NCBI GenBank assembly: GCA_907163375.1
Contig: CAJQUW010011539.1
Location: 124,001 to 188,000 of the forward strand
Origin: Prostheceraeus crozeri
Taxonomy: Eukaryota; Platyhelminthes; Polycladida; Euryleptidae
Direction of reading: 5' to 3'
DNA: 64,000 nucleotides
Under the pieces are notes generated by a model. The model was not told the DNA's origin and searched no databases. It was given only the letters and a program-made list of their open reading frames with translations. The position numbers were made by a program, and so were the translations under genes. Position 1 is the stretch's first letter, and each line of letters starts with the position of its first letter. Below, in pieces: positions 12,681 through 21,943 of the stretch.

Positions 12681-12771
12681 GCAGTAGCAACAACAGGAAT
12701 TACTAAAACACCTGAAGATATAACACTTGTTAAAGTACCTAAACTTATTGTTAAGAATATGCCAATTCCTT
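12681..12771 (-). pseudogene. fragment of the TIR-borne two-helix membrane-protein gene
   Basis: This 90-bp stretch closely matches 23268-23358, the hydrophobic segment of the 174-aa gene at the right end of element A. In element B the left TIR also carries a 5' fragment of that gene. The match marks 12681-12771 as the inner part of the TIR of fragment A'. Confidence 0.75.
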
Positions 12772-12862
12772 CAAATATTATTAGACACATAATTTTAGTT
12801 ATCTCATATTTTAAAAACCTGGAAAATGGATTTAAAAGACGTTTTTAAAATTACCATTTTAT

Positions 12863-13340
12863 TGATTTTCGGTGTCCTTGAACGGTCATGATTTGAGCAA
12901 GAAAAAAATGTCATAATCACAAATTTGAAATTCTCAACTTTTATGATTTTCGGTGTCCTGGAACGGTCATGATTTTCAAAGTAAAAAATGATCTTAATCT
13001 CAAATTTGAGATTCTTAACTTTTATGATTTTCGGTGTCCTTGAACGGTCATGATTTGAGCAAGAAAAATTCCATAATCTCAAATTTGAGATTTTGAAAAA
13101 TTTGAAAAATTGGGTATTTTCAAAACGCCTAAATTTATGAATTTAGGTCTTCATAACCTGAAAAAATGACCAAAATTTATGAATTTATGTCGTTTTTAAA
13201 AATACTAATTTTTCAAAAATGGTACTTTTTAAATGGACTAAATTTATGAAATTAGGTCTTAAAAACCTGAAAAAGGGTTAAAATTCATGAATTTATGTCG
13301 TTTTTAAAGATACCAATTTTTCTGAATTTGTCTTGTCCTG
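12863..13340 (+). repeat. AT-rich subterminal tandem repeats (about 81 bp x3, about 109 bp x2)
   Basis: TGATTTTCGGTGTCC followed by TTGAACGGTCATGATT recurs at 12863, 12943 and 13025 with a spacing of 80-82 bp. A second family (AAATTTATGAATTTAGGTCT) recurs at 13131 and 13240. A further copy of the GTCCTGGAACGGTC core is at 13332. They lie where the TIR of fragment A' should be. Confidence 0.85.
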
Positions 13341-13598
13341 GAACGGTCTTCTTCCCATTACTTAGAAATCCAAAAGTACTAATAATCTAACTTTAAGACT
13401 TTGAAGAGAAAAATGGCAAGGCTTGATACACATCATGCTTGAATATAATGCGAACCTGAGCTGCACTTAGCGAATTAGGGACAATTCAAAATAGGTATTA
13501 ACTTTCCGCCCACCCTGTATATTATATATATATACACAGCTTTTTTTATATCTTAAAAAGAGCAATGCCCCCTGAGAAACGAATGTCTCACAAAGAAT

Positions 13599-13976
13599 AT
13601 GGTGTATGAAGCAACAATCTCCTGCGACGACTCCAAATATGAAGACAGAAAATACATCGGGATATGTGAAGGAACTTTCAAATTAAGATTTGCGAATCAC
13701 AAAAAATCTTTCAATCATGAGAAATACAAAAGTGAAACTGAACTATCAAAAGAATATTGGAAATTAAAAGAAGGCAATAAAAATCCTAAAGTAGTATGGT
13801 CAATAAGAAGGAGATGCAAGCCATTCAAGCCTGGTGTATCAAAATGTGATTTGTGTCTTTATGAAAAATATTTCATTCTGACGGATCAGACTGGCAAATT
13901 ATTAAACGGGAGAAGTGAACTGGTGTCAAAGTGTCGGCACAGAGACAAGCACTTGCTTGCTAACTTCAGTCTGTGA
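13599..13976 (+). pseudogene. Penelope-like element GIY-YIG endonuclease fragment
   Basis: The 125-aa frame has a YIGICEGTFKLRFANHKKSF segment and then ELSKEYWKLK, a WSI stretch, a CDLCLYEKYFI block and ELVSKCRH near the end. This is the order of the GIY-YIG endonuclease domain at the C-terminus of PLE reverse transcriptases, including the CxxC and the final RH. The first GIY-like strand just precedes it (VYEATI). No RT domain lies upstream, where the Polinton fragment ends, so only the 3' end of the element remains. PLEs use this domain to nick target DNA for target-primed reverse transcription. Confidence 0.75.
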
Positions 13977-14211
13977 ATTTTACGCCCCGCACACTTCTGA
14001 CTACTATTTAGGCTATCTGTGATATTAAACAAAAGCTGTAGATTGCAATGTTCATTTGGCTGATGATTGTATGACCACATACATGAAACTCTGAGTACCA
14101 ATACAAGCTATTTTTCTCTGATTAAACAAAATTCTAATATATATATTTTGACAAATATTGCCCAAGCGTTTCATATTCAAATAGAAAAGAAAAAACTATC
14201 GAAATTCTTGA

Positions 14212-14253
14212 CCGGACATGTTTCAATGCCTCTATTGCATCATCATCAGCGGG
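14212..14253 (-). ncRNA. candidate minimal type-I hammerhead ribozyme of a PLE
   Basis: Read on the minus strand: CCG, CTGATGA, a GATGC/GCATT stem with a 7-nt loop, GAAA, a two-nt CAT spacer, GTC, then CGG. Stem I pairs CCG with CGG, stem II has five pairs (one wobble), and stem III is minimal, as in PLE ribozymes. The core CUGAUGA, GAAA and GUC are all present. It lies 236 bp from a PLE endonuclease fragment but on the opposite strand, so it may belong to a different copy. Activity is untested. Confidence 0.5.
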
Positions 14254-14605
14254 AACCAACACGAAAGAATGATAGAAACTTCTTAAATGCCTCTTTACAG
14301 AATAAATACAGTTCAAAACGCTAAGCACCAGATATCGGACACAGTACAATCATGGAATGCTATGTTCTATACACTATTTTTGCAAGCAGAAAAAACCGCT
14401 AAATTCACATTACTTGCTGTCAAAGTGGGTAGTATATAGAAATTTACAAATTCAGATTTAGAGCAAAAGCTCCATTTCGTTCGTTCATCAAATTATTGCT
14501 ATCGTTCGCTTTCAGTAAAATAGGTTCAAGTATAAGAGGGCGATGGTAATTACCAATAATCAACAAATGTTCCCTTTTAGGACAACGTACATGGGTGCAA
14601 TGGAC

Positions 14606-14702
14606 CAGATAAAACGTCTCCAGTTTTCATGATATAATTTTCTATTTCTATTTCTAATTATTCGGGATTAGATGCACCTCCACCAACATTTGGTAACATC
14701 AT
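14606..14702 (-). pseudogene. 5' fragment of the Polinton coiled-coil protein gene
   Basis: Minus-strand codons from the ATG at 14700-14702 match the first 32 residues of the 271-aa protein of element B (MMLxNVGGxA start, NYIMKTGD block). There is a stop near codon 15 and the match ends at about 14606. It fixes the left boundary of element A. Confidence 0.75.
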
Positions 14703-14704
14703 TT

Positions 14705-14806
14705 TTTAACAATAAAAAAATAAAATTTTTTCTAATAAAAATAAAAAAATAAAATTTTTTCTAATAAAAATTAAAAAATAAAATTTTTTCTAATAAAAAT
14801 AAAAAA
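14705..14806 (+). repeat. AT-rich tandem repeat, about 31 bp x3
   Basis: Units of the form AAATAAAATTTTTTCTAATA fill the gap between the divergent coiled-coil fragment and the 139-aa ORF. This would be the shared promoter region of the two genes. Confidence 0.85.
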
Positions 14807-15226
14807 ATGGAAAAAGCAAATTTAAAAAAATTATATTCGTCCGCATCATCCTGTTCTTCTTATTCGACAAGATCAACGAGATTTGAAAATAAATGTTTTG
14901 ATAATAATAATAATAATAATCCATGTATAGATGTTAATATTTTATTTGAATTACAAGCCGAAATATTTAGAGAACTGACTAAAGGTTTACCTTCTATAGA
15001 AACCAATTATTGTATTTTTCCAGGTGATCCATTTATTAAATTTATGGAGATTGTAAGTAAATATAATGATGTAGCTTATGTTGAATTAAATAAAGAAAAT
15101 ATGGTTATAATAGGTCATAATAATGTTTTCGGTTTTATTAGAGCAGTTTTGCCGATTAGTAATACTGATTGGATAGAAACTAAAATTATTAATTATATCA
15201 ATATTAAAGAATTAGTTAAAAATTAA
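14807..15226 (+). CDS. hypothetical Polinton protein, possibly N-terminal half of a clamp-like protein
   Basis: The 139-aa frame begins with a Ser-rich stretch and a run of Asn (poly-AAT, about 14900-14920). The rest alternates predicted strands and short helices: AEIFRELTKGLP, a FMEIVSKYNDVAYVEL stretch and a final INYINIKELVKN. The final block resembles the linker and helix after the first domain of PCNA-type clamps (L..L.K.LK, then an I.L... strand that continues just past the stop, in another frame). The ATG is preceded by AAAAAATGG, like other genes of the element. There is no counterpart in element B. The clamp idea rests on pattern only. It could be any beta-rich protein. Confidence 0.45.
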   Translation: MEKANLKKLYSSASSCSSYSTRSTRFENKCFDNNNNNNPCIDVNILFELQAEIFRELTKGLPSIETNYCIFPGDPFIKFMEIVSKYNDVAYVELNKENMVIIGHNNVFGFIRAVLPISNTDWIETKIINYINIKELVKN

Positions 15227-15369
15227 AATCTTTTTCCAAAGAAAAAATTAGATTATTTGTTGACGATCAAAATCAATATAACATTCACATAGAGAGTAAA
15301 AAACATAATGAAGAATTATTATGTCAAGTTTATTATAGAGACACAATTTATAAACAAGAAACATTAGAA

Positions 15370-15957
15370 ATGCCCCAAAGATATGATGATGATACGTATA
15401 TAGGATTATATTCCAACTTAAATATTAATTTGTTAAAATCTTATATAAATGGTTTAGCTCAACAAGAGAAAATCTATATGTGGACAACACCTTATACTAT
15501 TAACAATGACCATAATCATAATAAACGAACCGAAGGTTCTAGGGCTTTGCCCAATCTTAAAGAATCTTATGATAATAATGATAATAATATAGATGATGAT
15601 AATATAGATGATGATTCAGAAACATCTGAAAATGGTGTAAATGGTAAAAAAGATTATAAAAATATTAGTAATTATAAAAATTTATCTAAATTTCATTTTC
15701 TTACAATTGAAAATAATAATGATGGTATAGTTGAAGATACTGTTAGAGAACTATGCGTCGGGTCTACAAAATTTAAATTAGGATTTACATCTAATCAATT
15801 TAAAATTTTATCATCTTTAATAAAAACTAAAAGTGATTCAGATTATAGTGGTGTTATTAAATTTTCCAAAAGAGATCAAAGACCAATATTTTTCTCTATT
15901 ATATTATTATCAGATAAAAGATGTAATTTAGAGTTAGATATTCCAATAAGAGAATAG
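15370..15957 (+). CDS. hypothetical Polinton protein, possibly C-terminal half of the same clamp-like protein
   Basis: This 195-aa frame follows the 139-aa ORF on the same strand. It has a strand-helix-strand start (DDTYIGLYSNL, LLKSYINGLAQQEK), a highly acidic, Asn/Asp-rich middle (repeated GATGAT codons, about 15590-15620), then a KFKLGFTSNQFKILSSL helix region and a short hydrophobic IFFSIILL strand. After the TAG at 15955-15957 the same frame continues with more acidic residues to a stop near 16124. The homology-like signal between 15240 and 15370 suggests that the real gene starts upstream and that this and the previous ORF are one broken gene. The function is unknown. Confidence 0.4.
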   Translation: MPQRYDDDTYIGLYSNLNINLLKSYINGLAQQEKIYMWTTPYTINNDHNHNKRTEGSRALPNLKESYDNNDNNIDDDNIDDDSETSENGVNGKKDYKNISNYKNLSKFHFLTIENNNDGIVEDTVRELCVGSTKFKLGFTSNQFKILSSLIKTKSDSDYSGVIKFSKRDQRPIFFSIILLSDKRCNLELDIPIRE

Positions 15958-16179
15958 TATCCTATCAGGGAATGGCATCCTATACCAAAAAGTGTAATTT
16001 ATGATGTTGAAGAAACAATTTATGATGATGATGAAGAATCAATTGATGATGATGATGAAGAATCAATAGTTAGTGAAAATAAATTTAAATTATCTTTTGA
16101 TAAAGCATTATATGATGAAACTTAATATGATAAAACTTAAAAGAAAATACCAAAATATTCGATAAATATATTTTCATAT

Positions 16180-16300
16180 GTAATAAAATTTTTAAATGTA
16201 ATAAGTTTTTAGATGTAACAAATTTTTTAGATGTAATAAATTTTTTAGATGTTATAAATTTTTTAGATGTTATAAAATTTTTAGATGTAATAAAAAAATT
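16180..16300 (+). repeat. AT-rich tandem repeat of about 20 bp x5-6
   Basis: Units close to AAATTTTTTAGATGTAATA are repeated in the gap between the acidic ORF and the 3' end of PolB. The minus strand reads FITSKK repeats, which are not taken as a gene. Confidence 0.85.
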
Positions 16301-16301
16301 A

Positions 16302-19300
16302 TTATTCCCACGTGTCATCATCATCACTTAAATTACTCTCAAAGATGATTGTTTGAAATATTTCAGCTTGAATATCTTCTCCGTTATAAGGTAACATAAT
16401 TTCATTTTCATCAGGTGCTTGACGTTTAAGAATATTTATTTGACCAGAAAATTTTTTTTCTTCAGTATTATTATTTTTATCAGGAATACTAATTCCAGTT
16501 TCTAAAGATCTTTTCCATGGTTTATTAACTGTAGTCGATAATGTTTTCCCCGAATATAATTTTAGAAAATCTTCTACTTTTACTTTATCTTGTGAATATC
16601 CTTTGAATGTTTTCTTTTCACTAAGTCTCCCTTGCTCATCTACAGTAATACAGTATTTTACTTTAGGTGCAATAAACATTGCAAAAATAATTCCGCCATT
16701 TCCATAATCATTTTTCCCTTGACACAATTCTCCTCCAACATATGCAGCCGCGTCTAATTTATTAAAGAGCTCATTGGAAATATATATTGAATCAGTATCT
16801 GTATAATGAATGTATTTTTCTTTGAAACCATTAATTTCTAAAATAAAGTTATTCATGATTCTTCTAGAGTGAGAAAGAATGAAAGAACCTAAGTGTGATG
16901 GCATGAATGACGTCTTCCCATCTTTTACAATATTAGTTTTGAGAAATTCATCATCTTCCATTTCTACTTTCGCTAAATATTGTTCATCATTTAATGTTTC
17001 ATAATCTTTTACTTCTTGAGTGAAATTTTTTCTAAATGTATTCTCATTCCATAAATGATATTTAGTGGTTATATCTTTTTGCACAGTTTTGCCATATAGC
17101 GAATTCATCAATAATTTAATTAACTCATCACCTACAGTATTTCCTTCTGTTTTATATCTTTTTCTCAAATTAAAAAGTTTTTCAATATAATTTCGAAATG
17201 GTGAAACTTGATAATTTTTTTCATAAATTATACCATCAGTAATATGTAAGATTTTTCCCCCACATCTAACAATTTCTTGTATGTCTATAGAAGTTAATAC
17301 ATCATAACATATACCATTTCTAACCCTGATTACTTTTACATGAGAATTATTATTTTGATTTTTAACTTTATCTTTTATAGGAACTGGTTGGAAAAACATA
17401 TCATTCGGATATTGAAACACAACAGAGAATATTCCAGTTTTAGGTCTAAATGTTTGTGTATTAAATTTATATACTATTTCCCGCTCTTCTTCTTGACGAA
17501 ATTTTCTAGCTGATTCAGCTTTAGGGTATTCTGAATTTTCATCATACATAGCTGATGGATATAAAGATGTTGCATCAAAAGCCATTAGAAATTCATTTTT
17601 TTGTTCAAGTAGTTGATTTGAAATTTTCTTACAAATTTCAGTTTTATCTCCTAAATCTCGATACTGTTTCATTAAATCTATAAAATTACTTCCAGGGGAC
17701 AAAGCCCCACCAGCGTAGCGACCAAGGGACAAAGTCCCCCCAGCGCAGCGACCAGGTAAATACTGTTTTAATATTGGTAACAAGATGCTACAAAATGGCG
17801 ATATGTATTTTCTTATATTTGCTGAAACTCTTCCACCTTTAACAGATTTTCTAATATAATTTCTAGCCCATAAATCTATATGAGAATGAATATTTATATT
17901 GTCATTTTGTACGCTTTTCATCCAACCGTTAAATGTTAAAGCAGAGGATGTTAAATTAGTAGTTATATCTTCACCAACTAAATCTCGCATAACATTATTA
18001 TATTTGTAGATACAAAAAGCTAAGGAAAGAATATCGTTAACTAAATATGGTCTCCATTCATTTTCTTTTTCTTTATAATTTTCATGTGTTATGTCTCCAA
18101 TTTCATAATTTAATTTGCACACATTCGTAGGAATTTTAAAATTCTCACACCATTTAGAAAGACTTGTTTTTACATGTTGATAACTACATTTCATTATAAT
18201 AGTTTGAAGTGCTAATTTACCTGAAGGTGAATCTTTTTTCATATTGTTTTTAAATCTAAAAGATTTTTGAATGTATCTACTAACACATTCAGTTGTATAA
18301 GGATTTTTTAAGGAAGCAGTCAATATTCCTCTTGAAGTTTTAAGAGGCGGTTTAGATCATTTAAAATTAGCTTTTATCGGAAAGTAGGAATCAAAACCTG
18401 ATGAATTGTGAGCTATTAAAGTTACTCTCGAATAATTAAATTTTCCAAGAGTTTTAAAAAATTGATGGATCGGACATACGTCCTCTGGGTTTCCCCTGAT
18501 TGGACATTCACCATCCTCAGTTCTCGTAAATATTTTCACACAATTTTGAAGTTTATTAAATTCTAATTCAGTTAAATTATTATACTCATTAATCTGTTTT
18601 TAAAGTTTTTTAATTTCATCTTCATCTTTTGATCGTTTAATTTTAATCATATCACTTAACAAATGTGTTTCTAATTCTTTCAATCTTTGTTTCGGTAAAC
18701 AACATATAAATTTATTAAAATTAATAGCTCCTACAGCGTAAGGAATAGGATGAGCTGTTGAACAGTTAGGATCGGGAAAAGTTTCGAGATCCCAAATATA
18801 TGTTGAACTATAGTCAATTTTTTTCTTTGTTATGATTTTATATGGACGCGTTGTTAGATTTTCATCAGTAACTGTTTTATATATGGGTTTGAAATTATTT
18901 TCAATTTCTCTAATAGCTTTTAATTTATGAGATTTATTAATTAAACAATAGTGACCAATTGTTGAACCTGCGTGAAAATAATTGTAATAAACATAATTAT
19001 GAAGCGTTTCAATTCCTCTAGGATTTAAATGACGATTGGCAGGACTATAATATTGAACACATTCTCCAAAATATTTATTGAATTGAGAAAATGTGCAGTT
19101 TGACATTACTCCTGTTCTAGATGTGGCTTTCTCTTTATATAAAAAATTATTAAACATTTCTTTCATCATTTCTCCTTGTTCTTCATTAAAACCTCGTAAA
19201 ACATTATAACATTTAATAAAACAAAAATCTTCAGAAGGAATATAACAATATTCACCGAAATATTCTTTGATTCTATATTTCATATTAATCCCTGCCCCTC

Positions 19301-19838
19301 TATGCGATCTTTGTACTAACTTCATTCCAAAATCTTCATATTTAATATTACCTGTAAAAATCCATTCGTTAGCATCGGATTTCTCATCCAGATTCGAAAA
19401 CCATGTTTCAAATGATTTTTTATTATAGAAGGTTACGTAAAAATTTTGAATTATATTTTCCTGATCTTTAACAACTTTTCCAAGTAAATTAATAATTTTA
19501 CCATTTGCTAAAAGTTTCCGCATATCATTTACTACATTAATAAAAGATACATTTTCATATTTAATTTCATTTGGATTAAATAAATTACATAAATCATCAC
19601 CAAGTTCATCCTTAATTCTATCATCAAAAAAGATATCAGTAATAGGAGTTTCTAATATTTCTTTTGTTCCACTTTTCTGTTTTTTAGTATTACGTCTAAT
19701 ACTACGCCTAGTACGTTTCTGTTTTTTAATACGTTTACTACGTTTACTATGTTTAATTTGCGCATCAAACTCAGCAGTTTGTTTCTTGATTAATTCATCA
19801 ATCCTAGACGTTTGTCCGAGAGACATTTCACGATTCAT
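16302..19838 (-). pseudogene. PolB: protein-primed family B DNA polymerase (two in-frame stops)
   Basis: A single minus frame of about 1,179 codons is interrupted only by a TAA at 18600-18602 and a TGA at 18357-18359. The first part has a Lys/Arg-rich leader. The exonuclease motifs are WDLETF (ExoI), NSSGFD (ExoII) and YLVNDILSL (ExoIII). The polymerase motifs are DATSLYPSAM (A), LLMNSLYGK (B) and YTDTDSIY (C), followed by a KPWKRSLETGISIP block. This is the Polinton/adintovirus pPolB that copies linear DNA from a terminal protein primer. A GC-rich direct repeat at 17694-17758 adds about 20 residues between the exonuclease and motif A, and the copy in element B has its frameshift at the same place. 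Two point stops in an otherwise open frame point to recent death or to read errors. Confidence 0.93.
17694..17758 (-). repeat. GC-rich palindromic direct repeat inserted in PolB
   Basis: Two units of about 30 bp (CCAGGGGACAAAGCCCCACC type, then CCAAGGGACAAAGTCCCCCC type, each followed by AGCGYAGCGA) and a partial third. Each unit contains a GGGGAC/GTCCCC-like hairpin. The base composition is very different from the surrounding AT-rich gene. The insertion keeps the reading frame. Confidence 0.8.
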
Positions 19839-19887
19839 ATTTTTTAAAAGAAGAAATGAATTTTTACATAGAACCTCGGTTCCGTTT

Positions 19888-20193
19888 TTACATATACACA
19901 GGAATATGTAATTGATGTAATGTTTCTAATTCATGTGTTGTTAAATATTCTTTCTTAACCAACCACCATAAATTATTATACGCCAAAAATACTCGGAAAC
20001 TTCTTAAACAAAGTGGAAAGTCTTTTGTTTTAACACACGGTTTAATACCATGTTTTGTTTTATAATCTGTAACGAGCGCTACGTATTTATGATGATAATA
20101 AAATCTAACTTCTTTCTTCAAATTTACAGGATTTGTAGGATGACGATAATCTTTTAAAACTGGTACATGCTCTATCTTATAATCATTCAACAT
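19888..20193 (-). CDS. conserved small Polinton protein upstream of PolB
   Basis: It starts at the ATG that aligns with the 96-aa homologue in element B (43480-43770), giving about 101 residues. A further upstream ATG (20217) would add 8 residues. Shared features are a YKIEHVPVLKDYRHP start, a YYHHKY / QYHHKY block and a highly conserved FPLCLRSFRVFLAYNNLWWL segment, ending in a HIPVYM / NIPVYM tail. There is no signal peptide or membrane segment. It is transcribed with PolB and ends about 50 bp before it. The constant linkage suggests a role in replication, for example as a PolB partner, but no known domain is recognised. A small palindrome AGAACCTCGGTTCC lies between it and PolB. Confidence 0.8.
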   Translation of the reverse strand: MLNDYKIEHVPVLKDYRHPTNPVNLKKEVRFYYHHKYVALVTDYKTKHGIKPCVKTKDFPLCLRSFRVFLAYNNLWWLVKKEYLTTHELETLHQLHIPVYM

Positions 20194-20242
20194 ATTTTTT
20201 TTTATTTTTATTAACAAAAAATTTATAAGAAAAAATTATCGA

Positions 20243-20938
20243 TCACTCCGCGAAAATATTTTCCATAACTCTATCATGAATTTTTTTATCAATATTAATT
20301 GTAATGAATCCATAATCTTTTGACCAAGCTTTGTTACACGATTGTTTAAATTCATCTTTATTTCTTACGCATAAATCTCTTAGCAAATCACTTAAGTTTC
20401 TTGCATTTATTTCAAATAGTATAAATATATTTGCATTCTTTCTAATAACACTTCCGTCTAATGAATATATACTTTGTGTTAAATAAAATACACTACAGTT
20501 ATTATGTCTACCTCTTGTAAAATAATTTCTCTGAACTGACTGATTTCTATCATTAACACAATCATCAAAAATTACACAATGTTTCATTGTTTTATCTAGT
20601 TTTCTGGGATCTTGCATATTACCACTATCATCTATTAATTGTATTTTTATATGCTTATTTTTATTAGATTCTACTAACTGATTATTTTTTGCTGCTTCTT
20701 CACACCACGAACTTATTTCTTCTTCATCTTCAGATTTTTCATATTCTTTGAATAATGAAGCAATTGCTGTCTTTTTAAGATTATTTTCAAATCCATATTT
20801 TAAAAATTGATAGACGGGTTGTTCTGCTGTTGTTGTATAAATTATAAGATTGTTATAATCCAAGAAATTTGGAGTCGTTAAAATTTTAAATAATAGATAT
20901 GTTTTTCCACATCCTGATCTTCCACAAATAACTGACAA
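20243..20938 (-). CDS. A32-like genome-packaging ATPase (start codon lost)
   Basis: The frame holds a Walker A motif GRSGCGKTYL at its start, a Walker B motif HCVIFDDC and the sensor-like YFTRGRHNNCSVFYLTQS region. These are typical of the FtsK/HerA-A32 ATPases that pump DNA into capsids of Polintons, adintoviruses and large DNA viruses. In element B the protein begins 27 residues earlier at an ATG. In element A the aligned codon (near 21013) reads ATT, so the natural start is mutated, although the rest of the frame upstream stays open. Either a near-cognate codon is used or the gene is dead. It lies on the same strand as the penton gene behind it. Confidence 0.88.
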   Translation of the reverse strand: MSVICGRSGCGKTYLLFKILTTPNFLDYNNLIIYTTTAEQPVYQFLKYGFENNLKKTAIASLFKEYEKSEDEEEISSWCEEAAKNNQLVESNKNKHIKIQLIDDSGNMQDPRKLDKTMKHCVIFDDCVNDRNQSVQRNYFTRGRHNNCSVFYLTQSIYSLDGSVIRKNANIFILFEINARNLSDLLRDLCVRNKDEFKQSCNKAWSKDYGFITINIDKKIHDRVMENIFAE

Positions 20939-21096
20939 AACTTTATTAGATAACTTTGGATGATGATTAAATTTAAGTTTTTTTTTATTTAATGGGGGTA
21001 CTTCACTAATTTTTTAATAAAAAAATTTATTTTTATTTTATTTTTGTTTCTAACGAAGAAGAAGAAAATTAGACTTCTCTAGCTTCGCGTAGGAGT

Positions 21097-21885
21097 TTAT
21101 ACCTCCCGAACCAAAAGATCTATCATAATCTCTTCACCTCCAAAATTTATTTCTTTTCCTTTTTCATCAGTGATTCTCATGTTAATGTTGTTAATAGTTT
21201 TTCTTGTAATAGGAAAATATATTAATGTTTGGGGAAATACATTTAATCTATAACCAATGGGTACAGTAAAAGCTGGAAAACTGAATATTAAATTTGACAA
21301 TTTACCATTTATATATCCTCCTTCAATAATGTCACAATGTACAACAATTGAATTTATTTCAGTTATTGTTGGAATCTTCTCACCTAAATGATAACCTTGA
21401 CAATAGGTTTGTTTATTAAATCCTAATAGCTTTGACAATGATCTATCATGATTAAAATCAACTTGATGATTTTCGTCTAAAGTAAGAGAAAATTTATTGA
21501 CTGCCGGTTCAACTGCAAAATGTAATTGTTTCTTATCTTTAAATGGTATACCTAAATGTCTCTTAATTTCATTTGATATTGATTCAACTTCGTAAGAACC
21601 AGGAAGAAAAGTTAATATTTTCCATGTTTTGCCTTTATCAGTAGAATATCTAAATTGATCATTCACATCTTTTATAACGTTTTGAATAGTGTTAAATGTA
21701 GAGAAACTAGTCAATGCAATTTGATAATTTTTATTTTGTTCCAAATGTAGAATGGGTTCTAAATTACAAGTGTGTGATGAAGTAGTTGTTATAATTTTTA
21801 ACGTCGTACTAAATTTTGATGAACCCAAAATCTCTGTCAAATTTTCTAAATGATTATTAATTTTGTCTAAATCTGCTGAACACAT
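21097..21885 (-). CDS. penton-like minor capsid protein
   Basis: 262 residues, exactly the length of the element B homologue, which argues for a maintained frame. Conserved blocks include YQIALTSFSTFNTIQN, FLPGSYEVESI, an LLGF motif, an IIEGGYINGKLSN block and an IYFPITRKTI / NFGGEEIMIDLLVREV C-terminus. This is the pattern of the single jelly-roll vertex protein (penton) of Polintons and adintoviruses. It would occupy the capsid five-fold vertices. Its start has a TTTAAAAATG context. It lies in a same-strand cluster with the ATPase, the 298-aa and the membrane-protein genes. Confidence 0.85.
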   Translation of the reverse strand: MCSADLDKINNHLENLTEILGSSKFSTTLKIITTTSSHTCNLEPILHLEQNKNYQIALTSFSTFNTIQNVIKDVNDQFRYSTDKGKTWKILTFLPGSYEVESISNEIKRHLGIPFKDKKQLHFAVEPAVNKFSLTLDENHQVDFNHDRSLSKLLGFNKQTYCQGYHLGEKIPTITEINSIVVHCDIIEGGYINGKLSNLIFSFPAFTVPIGYRLNVFPQTLIYFPITRKTINNINMRITDEKGKEINFGGEEIMIDLLVREV

Positions 21886-21943
21886 TTTTAAACTAAAAAA
21901 ATTAAATAAATATTTTTTTATGAAATATTTTTTTTATAAAAAA

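Larger units (their letters stand above)
9285..13400. mobile_element. Polinton/Maverick end fragment (element A'), inverted relative to element B
   Basis: This block holds, left to right, a PLA2-integrase (+), protease (-), a duplicated protease start (-), ORF-X (-), and a piece of the TIR-borne membrane-protein gene followed by AT-rich subterminal repeats. It is the mirror image of the left end of element B (TIR, ORF-X, PRO, INT). Every gene is broken by stops or frameshifts. The left limit is an abrupt junction with the DUF7869 gene near 9285. The right limit is placed where the repeats fade, before the PLE fragment. No TIR terminus or target duplication was found for this block. Confidence 0.8.

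Noticed and set aside
16085..16327. FITSKK repeat ORF
   Set aside because: It is the translation of an AT-rich tandem repeat.
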